Origin: Absidia repens
Lineage: Eukaryota > Mucoromycota > Mucoromycetes > Mucorales > Cunninghamellaceae
Direction of reading: 5' to 3'
NCBI GenBank assembly: GCA_002105175.1
Contig: MCGE01000013.1
Coordinates: 682,001-746,000, forward strand
Length of the DNA stretch: 64,000 bases
This document shows positions 22,694 through 35,140 of this stretch, in pieces. The position numbers and the translations under genes are program-made. Position 1 is the stretch's first letter; each line of letters begins with the position of its first letter. Under the pieces are notes generated by a model. That model was not told the origin of the DNA and ran no database searches. It was given only the letters and a program-made list of their open reading frames with translations.

Positions 22694-24536
22694 ATGGGCC
22701 GAGAAAATACTGAAAATCAAGTAAAAAAAAATAATAATCCTTAAACCTATGACGAATACAAAAACTGAGATTTTTCTTATAGAACCATTTTGAGCATGTG
22801 CTATCAAATAATTCATCAACAATATCGAATCATAATACCGTCCATATCGAAACACCACCACCGGATAATCGTCACTCTGAGGATATTGAGAAAGAAGGCG
22901 ATGAACAAGAGCCCACTATCGCCGAAATTCCTCTTGAAAAAAAGAAGGACTTAAAGACAATTATAAAGGTTGGGCAGTAGTTGTCTCCACCTTTTTGGTC
23001 AATTTTTTCTGCTTCGGAGTGGTATTCCAGTACGACCTATTTTTTTTTTTTTTTTTTTTTTCGATTGACTGACCGACTAATCAATAAAATTACTTTTAAT
23101 GATTAGGTGGGGAAATTACCAACAATTATACCTTGAAATCTATGCTGGTGAAACCGATACCTTTAGAATTTCCTTTGTAGGCACCTTGGCATCGACAGTG
23201 TTGCTTAGTAGTGGAGTCTTTTTAACACCAGTGATTCAAAAACTGGGATATCGAGGAACCATGGCTCTAGGTGCAGTTTTAGCACCATTGGGCATGGTTT
23301 TATCTAGCTTTTCAACAAGCTTATGGCACATTTATCTCTCACAGGGTCTATTATTTGGACTAGGTAGTGGGTTGTGCTTTGCTCCATCCATAGCCCTACC
23401 ATCTCAATTTTTTGACAAGAACAGATCTTTAGCCACTGGTAAATTATAATTTGGCTCTTCCCCTGAAATTATTCATGACGACTTTTATTTTTTTAAATAT
23501 TTGTAGGCCTGGCAGTTAGTGGATCTGGCATAGGAGGAGGTTCGGCATTTAAAATTCAAATGAATGAAGAGAGATCTTTGTATGATGTAAAATCTAATTC
23601 TATTTAATTTTCTGAAATTATCTTTAGTCTGCTTGTCACCAATGACTCAAAGATTGATTGAAACACTTGGATACCGCAATACATTACGTATTGAAGGAGC
23701 ATTCGGTTTTGGATTGCTCGCATTGGCCACAGCACTAGCCTTCTCAAACTCAAGACCTGGTGCTGCACAAGGCGGGAAAGGCGGGGCATTTGCCATTGTT
23801 GATAGAAGTATCATTGACCATGATCTGTTGGTACTCATGTCGTTTTGTACGCTTATAACGTTCGGCTATTTAGGTCCCTTTTTCCTCGCACCGCAGTATG
23901 TCAAGTTTCTGGGCCGTTATGCCTCCGATGGTGCTGCCCTGGTTTCGATCATGTCTGGTATGAATAGTGTGTCACGGATTGTAATGGGATTCCTGGCTGA
24001 TCGCTTAGGAAAACTAAATACAATGTTTGCGTGTACTTTTGCTGCCGGTAAATTTTCTATGAAGAAGAACAGAGCTCAGGTTGACTTTGTGTACGAGAAA
24101 ATCTTAGCTTTTTTTTTTTGGGTAGGTATCTTCACCTCAGTTGTGTGGCAATTTTCAACAGCTTATGATACATATATTGCTTATTGTGTTTTATATGGAT
24201 TGACGGGCGGTGCTTTTGTCAGCTTGTTGCCAGTCGTGATTGCCGATATCGTTGGCGTAAAGAATATCCAACGGGGTATTGGCATGTGTTACACTGTAGG
24301 ATCCTCACACACATTCGTTTTTCTGTTCCCACTGACTCATTTTTTTTTTCTAACAAAAATAATAGATCACTTTATTCGGTAGTTTGCTTGGTACTCCTAT
24401 TATTGGTAAACTTTTGGAAATTTATGACTGGTCGTCCGCTATCCAATTCTCTGGTGCCACCACAATTGGGTCTGGGCTGATTCTTTTGTATTTACGCATG
24501 AAGCGTAGTGGAGGGAAATTATTCATGGTCATTTGA
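22694..24536 (+). pseudogene. MFS monocarboxylate-transporter-like gene 3, one-base frameshift
   Basis: Proposed exons 22694-22720, 22783-23029, 23107-23438, 23507-23539, 23628-24047, 24126-24295 and 24366-24536. Again the total is one base short; allowing for it gives about 466 residues. The frame breaks in the run of seven A at 22937-22943: the next frame continues into KGWAVVVSTFLVNFFCFG, the same TM1 as the paralogues. The first small exon is inferred from ATGGGCCGAGAA and a TATAG acceptor at 22778-22782. Relative to genes 1 and 2 there is one extra intron (23540-23627) and a much shorter N-terminal tail. The later exons are 170 and 171 nt as in the paralogues. Membrane loops QKLGYRGTMALGA and GRYASDGAALVSIMSGMNS are conserved. 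Sequence divergence makes it the oldest of the three copies. Confidence 0.82.
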
Positions 24537-24859
24537 TGGTACTGTAATGAGAAACAAATAAATAGAAAGCCTGCGAATATATCAATAAAATCACATATAC
24601 ATCACATATTATAAAGAGCAGATACATATAATACGATGTAGTATAAATATATTGATTTTATTGGTATGGATAATTAATCGAATAAAGACAAGCTAATGGG
24701 TGATATGGATGTGACCTAAATTTAGCGAATATCAAGACTACACTGAACCATAAGAATTATTTGCTCCAATCACGGTCAGCACCGAGCTACCAGCTGATCA
24801 TGCTCCGCCGATCGTTTTCTTTTTTTTCAGGGGATGGATCAAGGTCATAGATTCAAGTA
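24537..24859. other. 3' flank of MFS gene 3
   Basis: Contains CAATAAAATC near 24583 as a likely 3'-end signal. Otherwise nothing is recognised. Confidence 0.35.
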
Positions 24860-25530
24860 TTTTACTTTGTTGTTTCGAATAAGGACAATGGACTACGAAG
24901 TTCTAAATACAAAATACTGAGAGACTGTAAAACCTAGTTGCACGTTTCTGACATAAACATACGTAGACAAGACTGTGCATACCTTCATGAATATATGTGA
25001 AGATTCTTCTGCATAAATGGACGATATTAAAAAGGGATTTGATATACACTATATATTGCATGAGACAAACTAAAGAAATATCTCTCACTGAAGCATAGCA
25101 ACAGTCACCACTAATCAGAAAGGGGTGATGGTAGTAAAAAAGGAATCTACTGCACAAGTCATGAGAAACTGCTGGGTCATTTTCCATTGAAGCAAGTAAA
25201 AAGAAACATATTTTATTTAAATGTAGATAACAAACTATGGACAAACTAACACTAAACTACGCTAATGAAAGCTTTAAAAAGCCAACTAAGGGTGGTCTCT
25301 CAAATCCTGAATCCAAAATGAAAGAGTTTCCCCATGCATCTTGTAATCCCTGACCTGAAAACCCTTCTAAATTAGCCCTGATACTAATCTAAGTCCAAAA
25401 TAACCTCATAGAGATTCAATGATGAAGAAAAACGAAGAGAAAATAAAAGAAAAAAAGAGCTGAAAAACGAAAAAAGGTGGTGGAGCGAAAATAAATATTT
25501 CACGTGTGCGGGATCTAAATGTTTTTGGAA
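24860..25530 (-). repeat. Dispersed repeat copy R5
   Basis: Reverse-orientation copy with core GTTTCCCCATGCATCTTGTA near 25327-25346, E-box CACGTG at 25501-25506 and terminal TGTGCGGGATCTAAATG. Its 3' end (24860-25060) is the most diverged part, so that boundary is approximate. Confidence 0.72.
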
Positions 25531-26232
25531 TTGTTTCACTACTTTTTTATAACAACCAGCAGCGTGCAACTATGTGAATATGATGTCTCCCTCTTCCCTT
25601 TACTATAGCCAACATAGATACCATAGTTACTATATATGTATATATATATTGAAAGCAGTTGGCATCATTCTGCATTAATAACATGGCATTGGATTCAATG
25701 TGGAGCAAACAGTTATCAGCCTTATTGCAGGTGTCTCAAAAGAAATAGTCGCTTCAATCCCCGTCGTCCAAAAATTACACTTCGTCTCAATTGAAACTTA
25801 AAAATACTGTATCACATGTTTGTTTGCCCCCACCTTCACTATAGAATACTTTGTCACTCGCTGTAGAATAGCGAATCCTTACATTGTTGCTTTCAATCCC
25901 CTCCCCCTCCCCTAAACACCCCTATTAAGCTAGACGTCATAGAACTGTCATAGTCTATATTTTTTTTTATCTACACCTGAATAAAATATATGTTTACTAT
26001 TTATGTTTACTATTTGCCACTACTATTTCTCATACAGTACGTATGGTTTATTATCGATTGTGTAATAATCCCTCGCTCTTTAAATTGACGTTGACTATCG
26101 CATTATATGTCCATGTTCATATCATACACATATGGGACCTCTAGTCGATTTGAGATTTTTTTTTTCACTGAATTTTGTTTCTTTTAATTTGTATGAGGGA
26201 GGGGTTCTAGTTTTTTTTTATTTTTTTATTTT
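25531..26232. other. Spacer
   Basis: AT-rich sequence. A short segment near 25940-26000 (CTACACCTGAATAAAATATATG) resembles the middle module of the dispersed repeat in + orientation and may be a fragment. No gene is supported. Confidence 0.35.
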
Positions 26233-26664
26233 TTATTTGCGCTCTAATTGCACACTGCTTTTTTTCTCTTCGCCACAGCGACTCTTGCATTTTTGTGGGG
26301 TTGCATAATCAAGAAAAAAAGAAAAGTATGTCATCTCAGCAATGGGATGGATCGACATTACAGCACCCATTGCACCATATAAGGGTTGAAGATTTGCCCA
26401 TGATATTTTCCAAAGCCGTGATTTTTCTAAACCCGCCATTATCAATATAGTTACAACTGATATGGTGATTTGAACAAAGGATATAGTAAAACCCGGAGAG
26501 ATACCTCCATGAACAGTTTTCCCGGTTTGAGACTTACTCATTGCATTGTATGTCATGCTATTTATGAATAAAGGGGGGTTCTTTTCCCATGGGTGAATGA
26601 ACAGAAGTTCAGGGCGGCCGGCAATTACGGTAATGCCGACCGAGATCATATTGGATATACACAT
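26233..26664 (-). CDS. Hypothetical membrane protein
   Basis: An open frame on the - strand. The first ATG giving a sensible start is at 26664 (143 residues); the frame stays open upstream to 26733 but without another ATG. The central part contains a hydrophobic stretch (FVQITISVVTILIMAGL) that could span a membrane. I do not recognise a family. The tail (QKCKSRCGEEKKSS) is basic and may be intron read-through, because AGAAAAAA-type sequence lies there. Support is only the length and protein-like composition in a region otherwise poor in long frames. It could also be a decayed fragment. Confidence 0.25.
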   Translation of the reverse strand: MCISNMISVGITVIAGRPELLFIHPWEKNPPLFINSMTYNAMSKSQTGKTVHGGISPGFTISFVQITISVVTILIMAGLEKSRLWKISWANLQPLYGAMGAVMSIHPIAEMTYFSFFLDYATPQKCKSRCGEEKKSSVQLERK

Positions 26665-27018
26665 TCTGCTTTTTGCGTTTTTTTTTTTTTTTCTGTAATT
26701 CAATCTATCATGTATTTTTTTTTTCTCGGGCAAGTTTTAAAATTACTGCCATTGATATTATGAACCATGATAAGATATAGCTCACTTCGGTCATGAATAT
26801 GATCTGCAAGTAACGGCAATGGTGAATGCCGTTTTGACAAGAGAAAAAATGTGGGGAGGAAGTGCCCGACATCGAGCGGAAATTGAAAGTCTCAGGGTGG
26901 GATTTTTTTTTGTCAGCGGATTTAAACTTCCTTTTGTCTTTTTAAGGCCACTCGATTTTCTTCCTTCTTTTTTGTTTTTTACATCATCTCTTTAAACACT
27001 TATTCAAAATAATTCACC
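26665..27018. other. Promoter region of the nitronate monooxygenase gene
   Basis: A spacer of about 350 bp. A pyrimidine-rich leader precedes the ATG at 27019. No clear TATA box is seen. Confidence 0.35.
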
Positions 27019-28421
<1,403 letters not shown>

Positions 28422-29549
28422 ATTATTATTGTATTTTAGTTTAGTTTAGACTCTTTATCCTTACGGATGGTTTTTTATGACACTATACATCACACAGACA
28501 CATATCCGCCTCTCTTTTCCTCGCCTTTAGAAAATATATAGTACTCCATTTTTATTATTACTTGTATTGTCGCTGTTAAGTGATTCTAAATAAAACTATA
28601 TGATTGTTGCATTATTCTTACTGCGTTTTTATTTTGTTGTTTTGCACGCCTTGTTTTTTTTCAGTTGATGATTAGAAGACTCATTTGATGCTATCGCTCA
28701 AATAAAATATTGATCCGAATTATTTTAACCACTTGCCCCAGACAGATATAACCATAAACTAGCTTATTGAAAGGCTTGAAACTATAAAATCAGCATCATC
28801 AACGACTTGGCAACATTCAAAAGAGGTTACCAACATTATCTTGTCACTCAACGACATATGTAGCTTATATGAATCTATGAAAAAATGAAAATTAAAGCAT
28901 GCAAAATCCCTCCAAACTATAAAAAAATATTGATAATAAATCACACGTTTTTCTACAAATATCGCCATCACAAACAATCATGACCAATTTGAGACATTAT
29001 ATTTTATTGATCATTGATACCAATATTAAGATGACGATGATGATGCTAATGAAGGGTAGTATGACCAAATTATTTCTAACTATGACTAAAACTATGTGGA
29101 AGTGACGAGATGGCCTGCCTAGACCAGTGGACAATGGTTTCAAACCTACCAAAGGATATATATGGTATTAGTGCATACATAGCCATCGTTCCTGGACCTT
29201 ATTTTGTTTATTAGTATTATTATTTTGCTTGCCATGATCCCAAATATCACTGTATACCTTGGTCAATCTGTGTTCTCCATGTGCACTAACAAATGCAGAA
29301 AAGGATCATCGCTCTACCTAAACAATGATCCTTGTTCGGAGTAGCACCACTGGTTCACATACCATCATCTATACCCAATTTCATAACAAATAATCAAGCT
29401 ACATTGTATTGGTTGAGATCATATCAATTAATACTGATATGTGGAATGGTAGAAGGCGAAACGTGAAAAAGGTAAGCCGACCTTTCAATATCCGTTTCAA
29501 GTGGTGAATTATTAAAATATAGCTTAAAACTTCCCATTACCATAATCAG
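28422..29549. other. Spacer upstream of repeat copy R6
   Basis: AT-rich with no supported gene. A TTTTATTGATCATTGATACC segment near 29000 resembles the 3' module of the dispersed repeat and may be a decayed fragment. Confidence 0.35.
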
Positions 29550-30035
29550 GGGGAGCCCTAAACGATAAACCAGTAAAAATAATAAAATCGTCGAATGAAA
29601 TACTCCTAGACGTAGTCCATGGCAGCAAAACATATCAAAAACACAATGGAAGAAATCTGTTCGAAGGAGCATGAGGGAGACTATTGGGGAATCTGAAAGA
29701 ATGGTCAAAACTAATCTAAAGGGAAACTGTAAAAAGGGATCTAATATTCTATACAAGGCAGACAAGACTTGAGAAACCTATTAAGGGGATATCTTTTATT
29801 AAAGCAAAACAACTCTCATCAACAATCTAAAGGGGCGATGATAAAAGGGGATCTATTGTACAAGACATGAGAGAGGCTATTAAGACATTTTTGCATTGAA
29901 GCAGATAAAAAAAAAAGCTTTATTCAGATGTAGAGTTAAACTATGGATAATCTAATACTAAATTAAGCTAAGGGAAGCTTCAAAAAAACCAACTAATGGT
30001 AGTCCCAAATTCTGAATCCAAAATGAAAGGGTTTC
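29550..30035 (-). repeat. Dispersed repeat copy R6, left part
   Basis: The 3' portion of a reverse-orientation copy. It is cut at AAAGGGTTTC by insertion of the retrotransposon, and the same copy resumes at 35424 on the far side. The left boundary is approximate. Confidence 0.72.
30031..30035. other. Target-site duplication (left)
   Basis: GTTTC immediately precedes the left LTR and is repeated at 35424-35428. In the uninterrupted repeat copies this site reads GGGTTTCCCC once, so the duplication was made by the insertion. Confidence 0.92.
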
Positions 30036-30318
30036 TGATATAGAGTGAAGATTTGTTGTGTAAAAAGAACCTAATTTATTAAAAGTGGGTATTTAGCACC
30101 CACATCATATTTACATAAAAGAGAAATGAAGGGCGAATAAAATAACACTTACCGACTATGGCCGGTTCAATATAGAATGTTAAAAGTAGAGTGGTTTGAG
30201 ATAAAAAAATAAGAGGAAGAAGAGAAAGAACGGAAGGTGTAAAAAATATAAACTAAAAAGGGGTAAAAAAAAACTAAACCCGAAATGTCAAAATCATAAA
30301 TAAAGCTAAATCACATCA
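30036..30318 (-). repeat. 3' LTR of the retrotransposon
   Basis: 283 bp, with the same sequence as 35141-35423 as far as I can compare by eye. On the element's strand it begins TGATGTGATTTAGC and ends CTCTATATCA. Confidence 0.93.
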
Positions 30319-30331
30319 GTCTCCCCAACTT
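30319..30331 (-). other. Polypurine tract of the retrotransposon
   Basis: On the element strand AAGTTGGGGAGAC directly abuts the 3' LTR. This is the expected plus-strand primer. It overlaps the end of the Gag-Pol stop codon. Confidence 0.7.
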
Positions 30332-33300
30332 AATCAGAAGTTATCTGGTTAACCTCTTCATCGGGTTGTCGATATAACTTCAAGTTTTTGGCGTTGACCT
30401 TATGTTTGAATTTTGTTCCATCTTCTTCCATCAACTCGTACGAGTTATGAAATCCTTTGATGATACGATAGATGATTGGGAAGTATTTGGGATCAAGTTT
30501 GCTTTGTCCCCTACGCTTGGAATTGACCATTATAACTTTGTCGCCAGTCTTGAATAGAGGTTTTCCTTTTGCTTGCTTCGATTTTGCTTCTAATTCCACA
30601 GCATTGGTTTCGAGTGTTTTCCTTAAGCCCCACAATCTGACCAATCTTTCATAGCCAATGACCTTGCCAATCTTAAACAGAACGTCCTCCATAGGGAAAA
30701 CAGGGCTTTGTCCATATAATGCTTCGAATGGGGAAATTTTCAATCTAGAATGACATTTGATACGATAAGCATATAACGCAGCAGGTAATAGTAGGTCCCA
30801 ATTTTCTTGTTGTTCTTGAGCGATTTTTTTGAGACTTCCAATGATGACACCATTAATTCTTTCGACCATTCCATTACATTCAGGATAATAGATAGAGGTG
30901 AGTTTGTGATTTGTTTTTATGATTTCCAAAAATTGCTTGACAGTATGATTTAAAAAATGTACCCCATTATCCGACAAGAGATGAGTGGGAGGGCCGAAAT
31001 TACAAAACAATTCAGAATACATGAATCTAGCAGCAGTAATGGCATCGTTATCCTTAGTAGCGAGGGCAATTGGCCATCTGGAAAAGTTTTCCACCGCCAG
31101 GACGATGAATTTACTTCCTCTTGACGTGACAGGAAAGGGTCCAATAAAATCAATGCTGAATTGTTCAAAGAGTCTTGTACCAACCACATGGTGAGAGTAA
31201 TGTGCTTCAATGCCACTTGAGAACATTTGGCAGTCGTGACATGATTGTAGAAAATGCTTGAGATCCTTATAGGCAGAAGGCCACCAATAATGAAGGTATA
31301 AAATTGACCAAGAAGATTGCGATCCGAAGTGACCATGTCCATCGTGTATCATTTTTATGATACTTTGTCGTTCCGGAATGAAAGGGACAACCACTGACCG
31401 TTCGCCGACACGTTTGTTTAATTTTCCATTGTGAATAAAGTAAAATCGAGCTTGTTGTTTAACTTTGGAATTGAAGCGTTGAGACCAGGGATGTTGTAAG
31501 AATTTGAAGATCAAGGCAAGTTCAGATTCGTAAAAAGCATCCATTAATAAAAGACCATGATACAGAAATTCGATGTCGTCTTGTCCATTTGATATGGGTT
31601 CATGCGTTGGAGGAAATCTTGACAGTGTGTCGGCTACCACATTCTGTTTACCAGGGAGATGTTTTACAATGAATGAGTATTCCAGGCAACAAAGGGTCCA
31701 TCTTTGTAAACGTTGTGAGGCATCTTGCTTGACAAACAGATAGGTCACAGCTGAATTATCTGTGAAAAGGAAAAATTCCTTATCCAAGAGAAACTTGCGA
31801 AATTGCTTGAAAGCGTAGACAACGGCTAACAATTCTTTTTCCACGGTGGGATACTTGATTTCAGCAGCTTGCAATTTTCTTGATATAAAAGCGATCGGCA
31901 CATATTCATTTTCATCTTTGTGACATAGGGCGGCACCTATACCGATGTCAGAAGCGTCCGTGAACAGATAAAAGGGCTTGTTTGGATCAGGGTAAACCAG
32001 TAAACATTTCTGAGACAACAACGATTTCGCTTGTTGGAAACACTTTTCCATCTGTTCAGTCCAGGTAAAGTATGCGTCTTTTTTGAGAAGAAGAGTCAAA
32101 GGAGCCGTTTGATCCGCAAACGATTGTACATGTCGACGGTAAAATCCAATAATGCCTAAGAAGGCTCTGACATCCCTTTGGCACAATGGTCTGGGGAATG
32201 TCTGAATAACTTCCACCCTTTTAGGATCAGGATAATACCCAAATTCGTTGGCAATAAACCCCACAAAGAAGACCGACCGATCAAAGAACGAGCATTTATT
32301 GGCATTAAGAACCATATTGGCGTTTTTGATACACGCAAAGAATTCTTCCAGGTCAAGGAGATGTTTGTTTGGAGAAGGGGAGTGTACAATGATATCGTCG
32401 ATATAGGCCACCACAGACTTGTTTAATAATTCATTTAAAGCAAGGTAGATAGCTCTACAGAAGGTAGAGGGACCATTTTGTATACCAAAAGGCATTACCA
32501 CATAAGAATAGTTCCCAAAAGGAGTAGCGATGGTGAGTTTATTTATGGAAGAATCTTGTACCTTGATTTGATGGAATCCCTTAAGAAGATCCATGGAAGA
32601 GAATAAAGTTGATCCCCCCAATTGTTCCAATAATTCAATCATAATGGGCAACGGCCATGTATCTCTGACCGTAACTTTGTTCAAATCCATAAAATTTGTG
32701 ACCAAACGTTTATCACCAGTTTTCTTCTGGATAAGCCGACAAGGGAATGACCATCCCGAAGCTTTGGAATTAGAAGGAAGATAAGTAGTAGGAATAATGA
32801 TACCATTATCAACCATGGCAGTGAGTTCTTGTTTCAAAAATTCCTTTTCCTTGAAAGAGAGATTTCCATAAGGTCTATGGTAGATAGGGAGAGCATCCCC
32901 GGTTTCGACATGTAGAGTGGTAACATCCGTTTGTCTGAGATGTTGATAATCAGTTCCAAAACAATCAACATTTCTTTGAATACAGCCAGTGACTTCATCT
33001 ACCATATTCAAATCTTGAATGACCCTGTTGGATTGTATACGACTAACAAGGTTACCAAGGCGAGGATCCACATCATCATTTTCTGAAGTATTTGAATCAG
33101 CGAGACCAGCAAATGCCACAAGATAGGCAGGGGATTGATCCTGTTCGGTAGGTGATGAGATAATGGATTCAGACGAAACTTGAGAAGAGGTATCGCTGTC
33201 ACTATCTTCAATAGATTCAGGGCTAGATTGGGGAGGGAAATTTCCAGTGAGCCTGGTGTGGCGATAGGAAACCTTCAATGGCGATTTATTTCCTTTAGTA

Positions 33301-34871
33301 TCCATGACAGTCCAAGAGTGTGTTTTCCAATCAGTGTCTATACCCAGAGCATGGAATGCCAACCTTCCAACCAAGAAGTCATAATCATCCACATCCAGAC
33401 AGACGGCTTCAACCGAAACATCCTTGGATTTACCAACAGAGATGAGTAAATTCTTTAATAGACCGAGAGGAGTCACAGTTTTCCCACTAGCCATCATTAA
33501 TAGAGTATCCGTAGCATCAAGTTCATGGATTCCGAGATACAAAGCAAGGTTTTTGCTTATAATACATTGGGTAGCACCACCATCCAAAATCATAGGGCAG
33601 TGACATCCTGCAACCATACCTTGTGTGTGAGGTGCAGAATTTCCTTCAGGCAGAGCAAATTCAACTGATTGAGAGTCAGGTACTAGTTTCAGGGCTGTTC
33701 CTTTCTTGACATGATGCTTGGTGAGACCATTTTTCAATGTTGTTCTTATGCTTGGACTAAGATCAGCTAATTGAGAGAGTGAGACTGAGAAGACAGGTTC
33801 ATTGAGGAGTTGAATGGCATCCAAAGGATTATCAGTGAGAGGGGTAACATCAGAAGAAGAATTGATTTTAACCTTCAACCGTTTGTTTGGAGTAGCTGTT
33901 TGTAGATCTGCTTCCTTCGCCTTCCTGGTAATGGCCATGGCATCCGTAACCTTCAGGACTTCGGGTAAACATAGTTTTGAATCAACAGCAGGCGTGGTTT
34001 TTTTATGTTGTTCACAATCATAAAACCTATGGTCACCTTCACAGTATTTACAAGGCCTCTTGCATTTGCTAGGACCATGACCTTTTTCATTACAATTTGT
34101 ACAAGGATAGTGGGAGCGTGGGATAGACTGTGTACTTTGAGCCTTTGAAGATGACGCCGAATCTGAATTCGCATCCACAATATTTTTCGACATGAGGACC
34201 ACCGTCAGCTTCTTCACTGATTCAACTAATTCCTCCACGTTGGTACTGTTAGGAAGGATGGTAGGTTGACTGATGATTCCAGGCTTGGTTACCAGCTTGG
34301 ATGAGATAGAGTCTTGAGAGGATTTAGAGGAACTTGAATGATCAGAATCTAATGACGAGTCCGATTCGTCTTCAGAGCCAGAGAGGTCATTTACATCCCG
34401 GAAACCCTGGATGAAGCTTGCAACAGTGACATAACCTTGCATCCTCAAAGCACAGCGAAGAGATTTGGATTTCAGGCCCTTGATGATGTTTTTGATTACA
34501 AGCAATTCAAAGGAAGGAATGGGTTCACCAGAATCATTGGCAATAGCTTTATAAGAGGTCCACAATTTGTCTACACGATGGATGAATTTACGATTGCTTT
34601 CTCCACGTTTTTGCTTGATGGAAGTGAGCTTTGAGTAGTAAGTAAAGACGTTTTCCTTTTTCATGTATCTATCCTTGAAGTCCTTGACAAAAGATTTCCA
34701 TGAGGTGTGTGATGATCGGATAGCCCAAGATTGGGCCGAGCCAGTCAGAGACATGACGGCCCTGGTTAGCTTTTCATCTTCAGGCCATTCGTTAAATGAA
34801 GCAATCCTTTCAAAGACGGTGAGCCATTCACCGTAACGCTTGTCTAGAAGTTTCGGGGCTTTCATTGACAT
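30330..34871 (-). CDS. Gag-Pol polyprotein, Ty3/gypsy type
   Basis: The first ATG in the long frame is at 34871, giving 1513 residues; the frame is open further upstream but has no ATG. Rough domain positions: Gag to ~290, with two zinc knuckles at ~255-285 (CTNCNEKGHGPSKC, a CCHC, then CKYCEGDHRFYDC). The protease has its active-site region MILDGGATQC near 427, where DGGA replaces the usual DSGA/DTGA. Reverse transcriptase (~650-900) has YIDDII near 824. RNase H has LFTDASDIGIG near 967. Integrase has an HHCC zinc site (from ~1177) and the catalytic triad in SIDFIGPFP, LLSDNGVHF and YPECNGMVE. A GPY/F-like tail follows. Gag and Pol share one frame with no frameshift or stop between them. The stop is 11 nt from the 3' LTR. 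Confidence 0.95.
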   Translation of the reverse strand: MSMKAPKLLDKRYGEWLTVFERIASFNEWPEDEKLTRAVMSLTGSAQSWAIRSSHTSWKSFVKDFKDRYMKKENVFTYYSKLTSIKQKRGESNRKFIHRVDKLWTSYKAIANDSGEPIPSFELLVIKNIIKGLKSKSLRCALRMQGYVTVASFIQGFRDVNDLSGSEDESDSSLDSDHSSSSKSSQDSISSKLVTKPGIISQPTILPNSTNVEELVESVKKLTVVLMSKNIVDANSDSASSSKAQSTQSIPRSHYPCTNCNEKGHGPSKCKRPCKYCEGDHRFYDCEQHKKTTPAVDSKLCLPEVLKVTDAMAITRKAKEADLQTATPNKRLKVKINSSSDVTPLTDNPLDAIQLLNEPVFSVSLSQLADLSPSIRTTLKNGLTKHHVKKGTALKLVPDSQSVEFALPEGNSAPHTQGMVAGCHCPMILDGGATQCIISKNLALYLGIHELDATDTLLMMASGKTVTPLGLLKNLLISVGKSKDVSVEAVCLDVDDYDFLVGRLAFHALGIDTDWKTHSWTVMDTKGNKSPLKVSYRHTRLTGNFPPQSSPESIEDSDSDTSSQVSSESIISSPTEQDQSPAYLVAFAGLADSNTSENDDVDPRLGNLVSRIQSNRVIQDLNMVDEVTGCIQRNVDCFGTDYQHLRQTDVTTLHVETGDALPIYHRPYGNLSFKEKEFLKQELTAMVDNGIIIPTTYLPSNSKASGWSFPCRLIQKKTGDKRLVTNFMDLNKVTVRDTWPLPIMIELLEQLGGSTLFSSMDLLKGFHQIKVQDSSINKLTIATPFGNYSYVVMPFGIQNGPSTFCRAIYLALNELLNKSVVAYIDDIIVHSPSPNKHLLDLEEFFACIKNANMVLNANKCSFFDRSVFFVGFIANEFGYYPDPKRVEVIQTFPRPLCQRDVRAFLGIIGFYRRHVQSFADQTAPLTLLLKKDAYFTWTEQMEKCFQQAKSLLSQKCLLVYPDPNKPFYLFTDASDIGIGAALCHKDENEYVPIAFISRKLQAAEIKYPTVEKELLAVVYAFKQFRKFLLDKEFFLFTDNSAVTYLFVKQDASQRLQRWTLCCLEYSFIVKHLPGKQNVVADTLSRFPPTHEPISNGQDDIEFLYHGLLLMDAFYESELALIFKFLQHPWSQRFNSKVKQQARFYFIHNGKLNKRVGERSVVVPFIPERQSIIKMIHDGHGHFGSQSSWSILYLHYWWPSAYKDLKHFLQSCHDCQMFSSGIEAHYSHHVVGTRLFEQFSIDFIGPFPVTSRGSKFIVLAVENFSRWPIALATKDNDAITAARFMYSELFCNFGPPTHLLSDNGVHFLNHTVKQFLEIIKTNHKLTSIYYPECNGMVERINGVIIGSLKKIAQEQQENWDLLLPAALYAYRIKCHSRLKISPFEALYGQSPVFPMEDVLFKIGKVIGYERLVRLWGLRKTLETNAVELEAKSKQAKGKPLFKTGDKVIMVNSKRRGQSKLDPKYFPIIYRIIKGFHNSYELMEEDGTKFKHKVNAKNLKLYRQPDEEVNQITSD

Positions 34872-35140
34872 TTTGGTTTGTTTAGTTGGTTGTTGATTCG
34901 ATTGATTTGGTTGATTTAGTTGATTTGGTTGATTTGTTTGGTTGTTTTTGTTGATTTTGTTGCTTTTGTTGTTTTTGTTGTTTTTGTTGATTTTGTTGGA
35001 TTTGGTAATTTTGAAGTGTTTGAATAGACAAAGTGTTTCAAAAATATAAATATTTTGAGGAAAGGTTTCGAAGGTGAGATTCGTTACTATTGTTGAGAAA
35101 GACGAGTATACGATAATCTCCCCTGTAGTGAGCACCAATT
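34872..35140 (-). other. Retrotransposon 5' leader with CAA-rich tract and primer-binding site region
   Basis: Between the 5' LTR and the first ATG. The ~120 nt before the ATG are almost all A and C with scattered T and G (AACAAAAACAAC-type units at about 34875-35000), so they should be unstructured. Next to the LTR the element strand reads AATTGGTGCTCACTACAGGG; TGG two bases in is compatible with a tRNA CCA end, but I could not match the tRNA. Confidence 0.6.

Noticed and set aside
35072..35138. Start of the retroelement polyprotein at the beginning of the long frame
   Set aside because: The frame is open there but begins with TTG and has no ATG until 34871. The intervening Asn/Gln/Lys-rich stretch is better explained as an untranslated CAA-rich leader.
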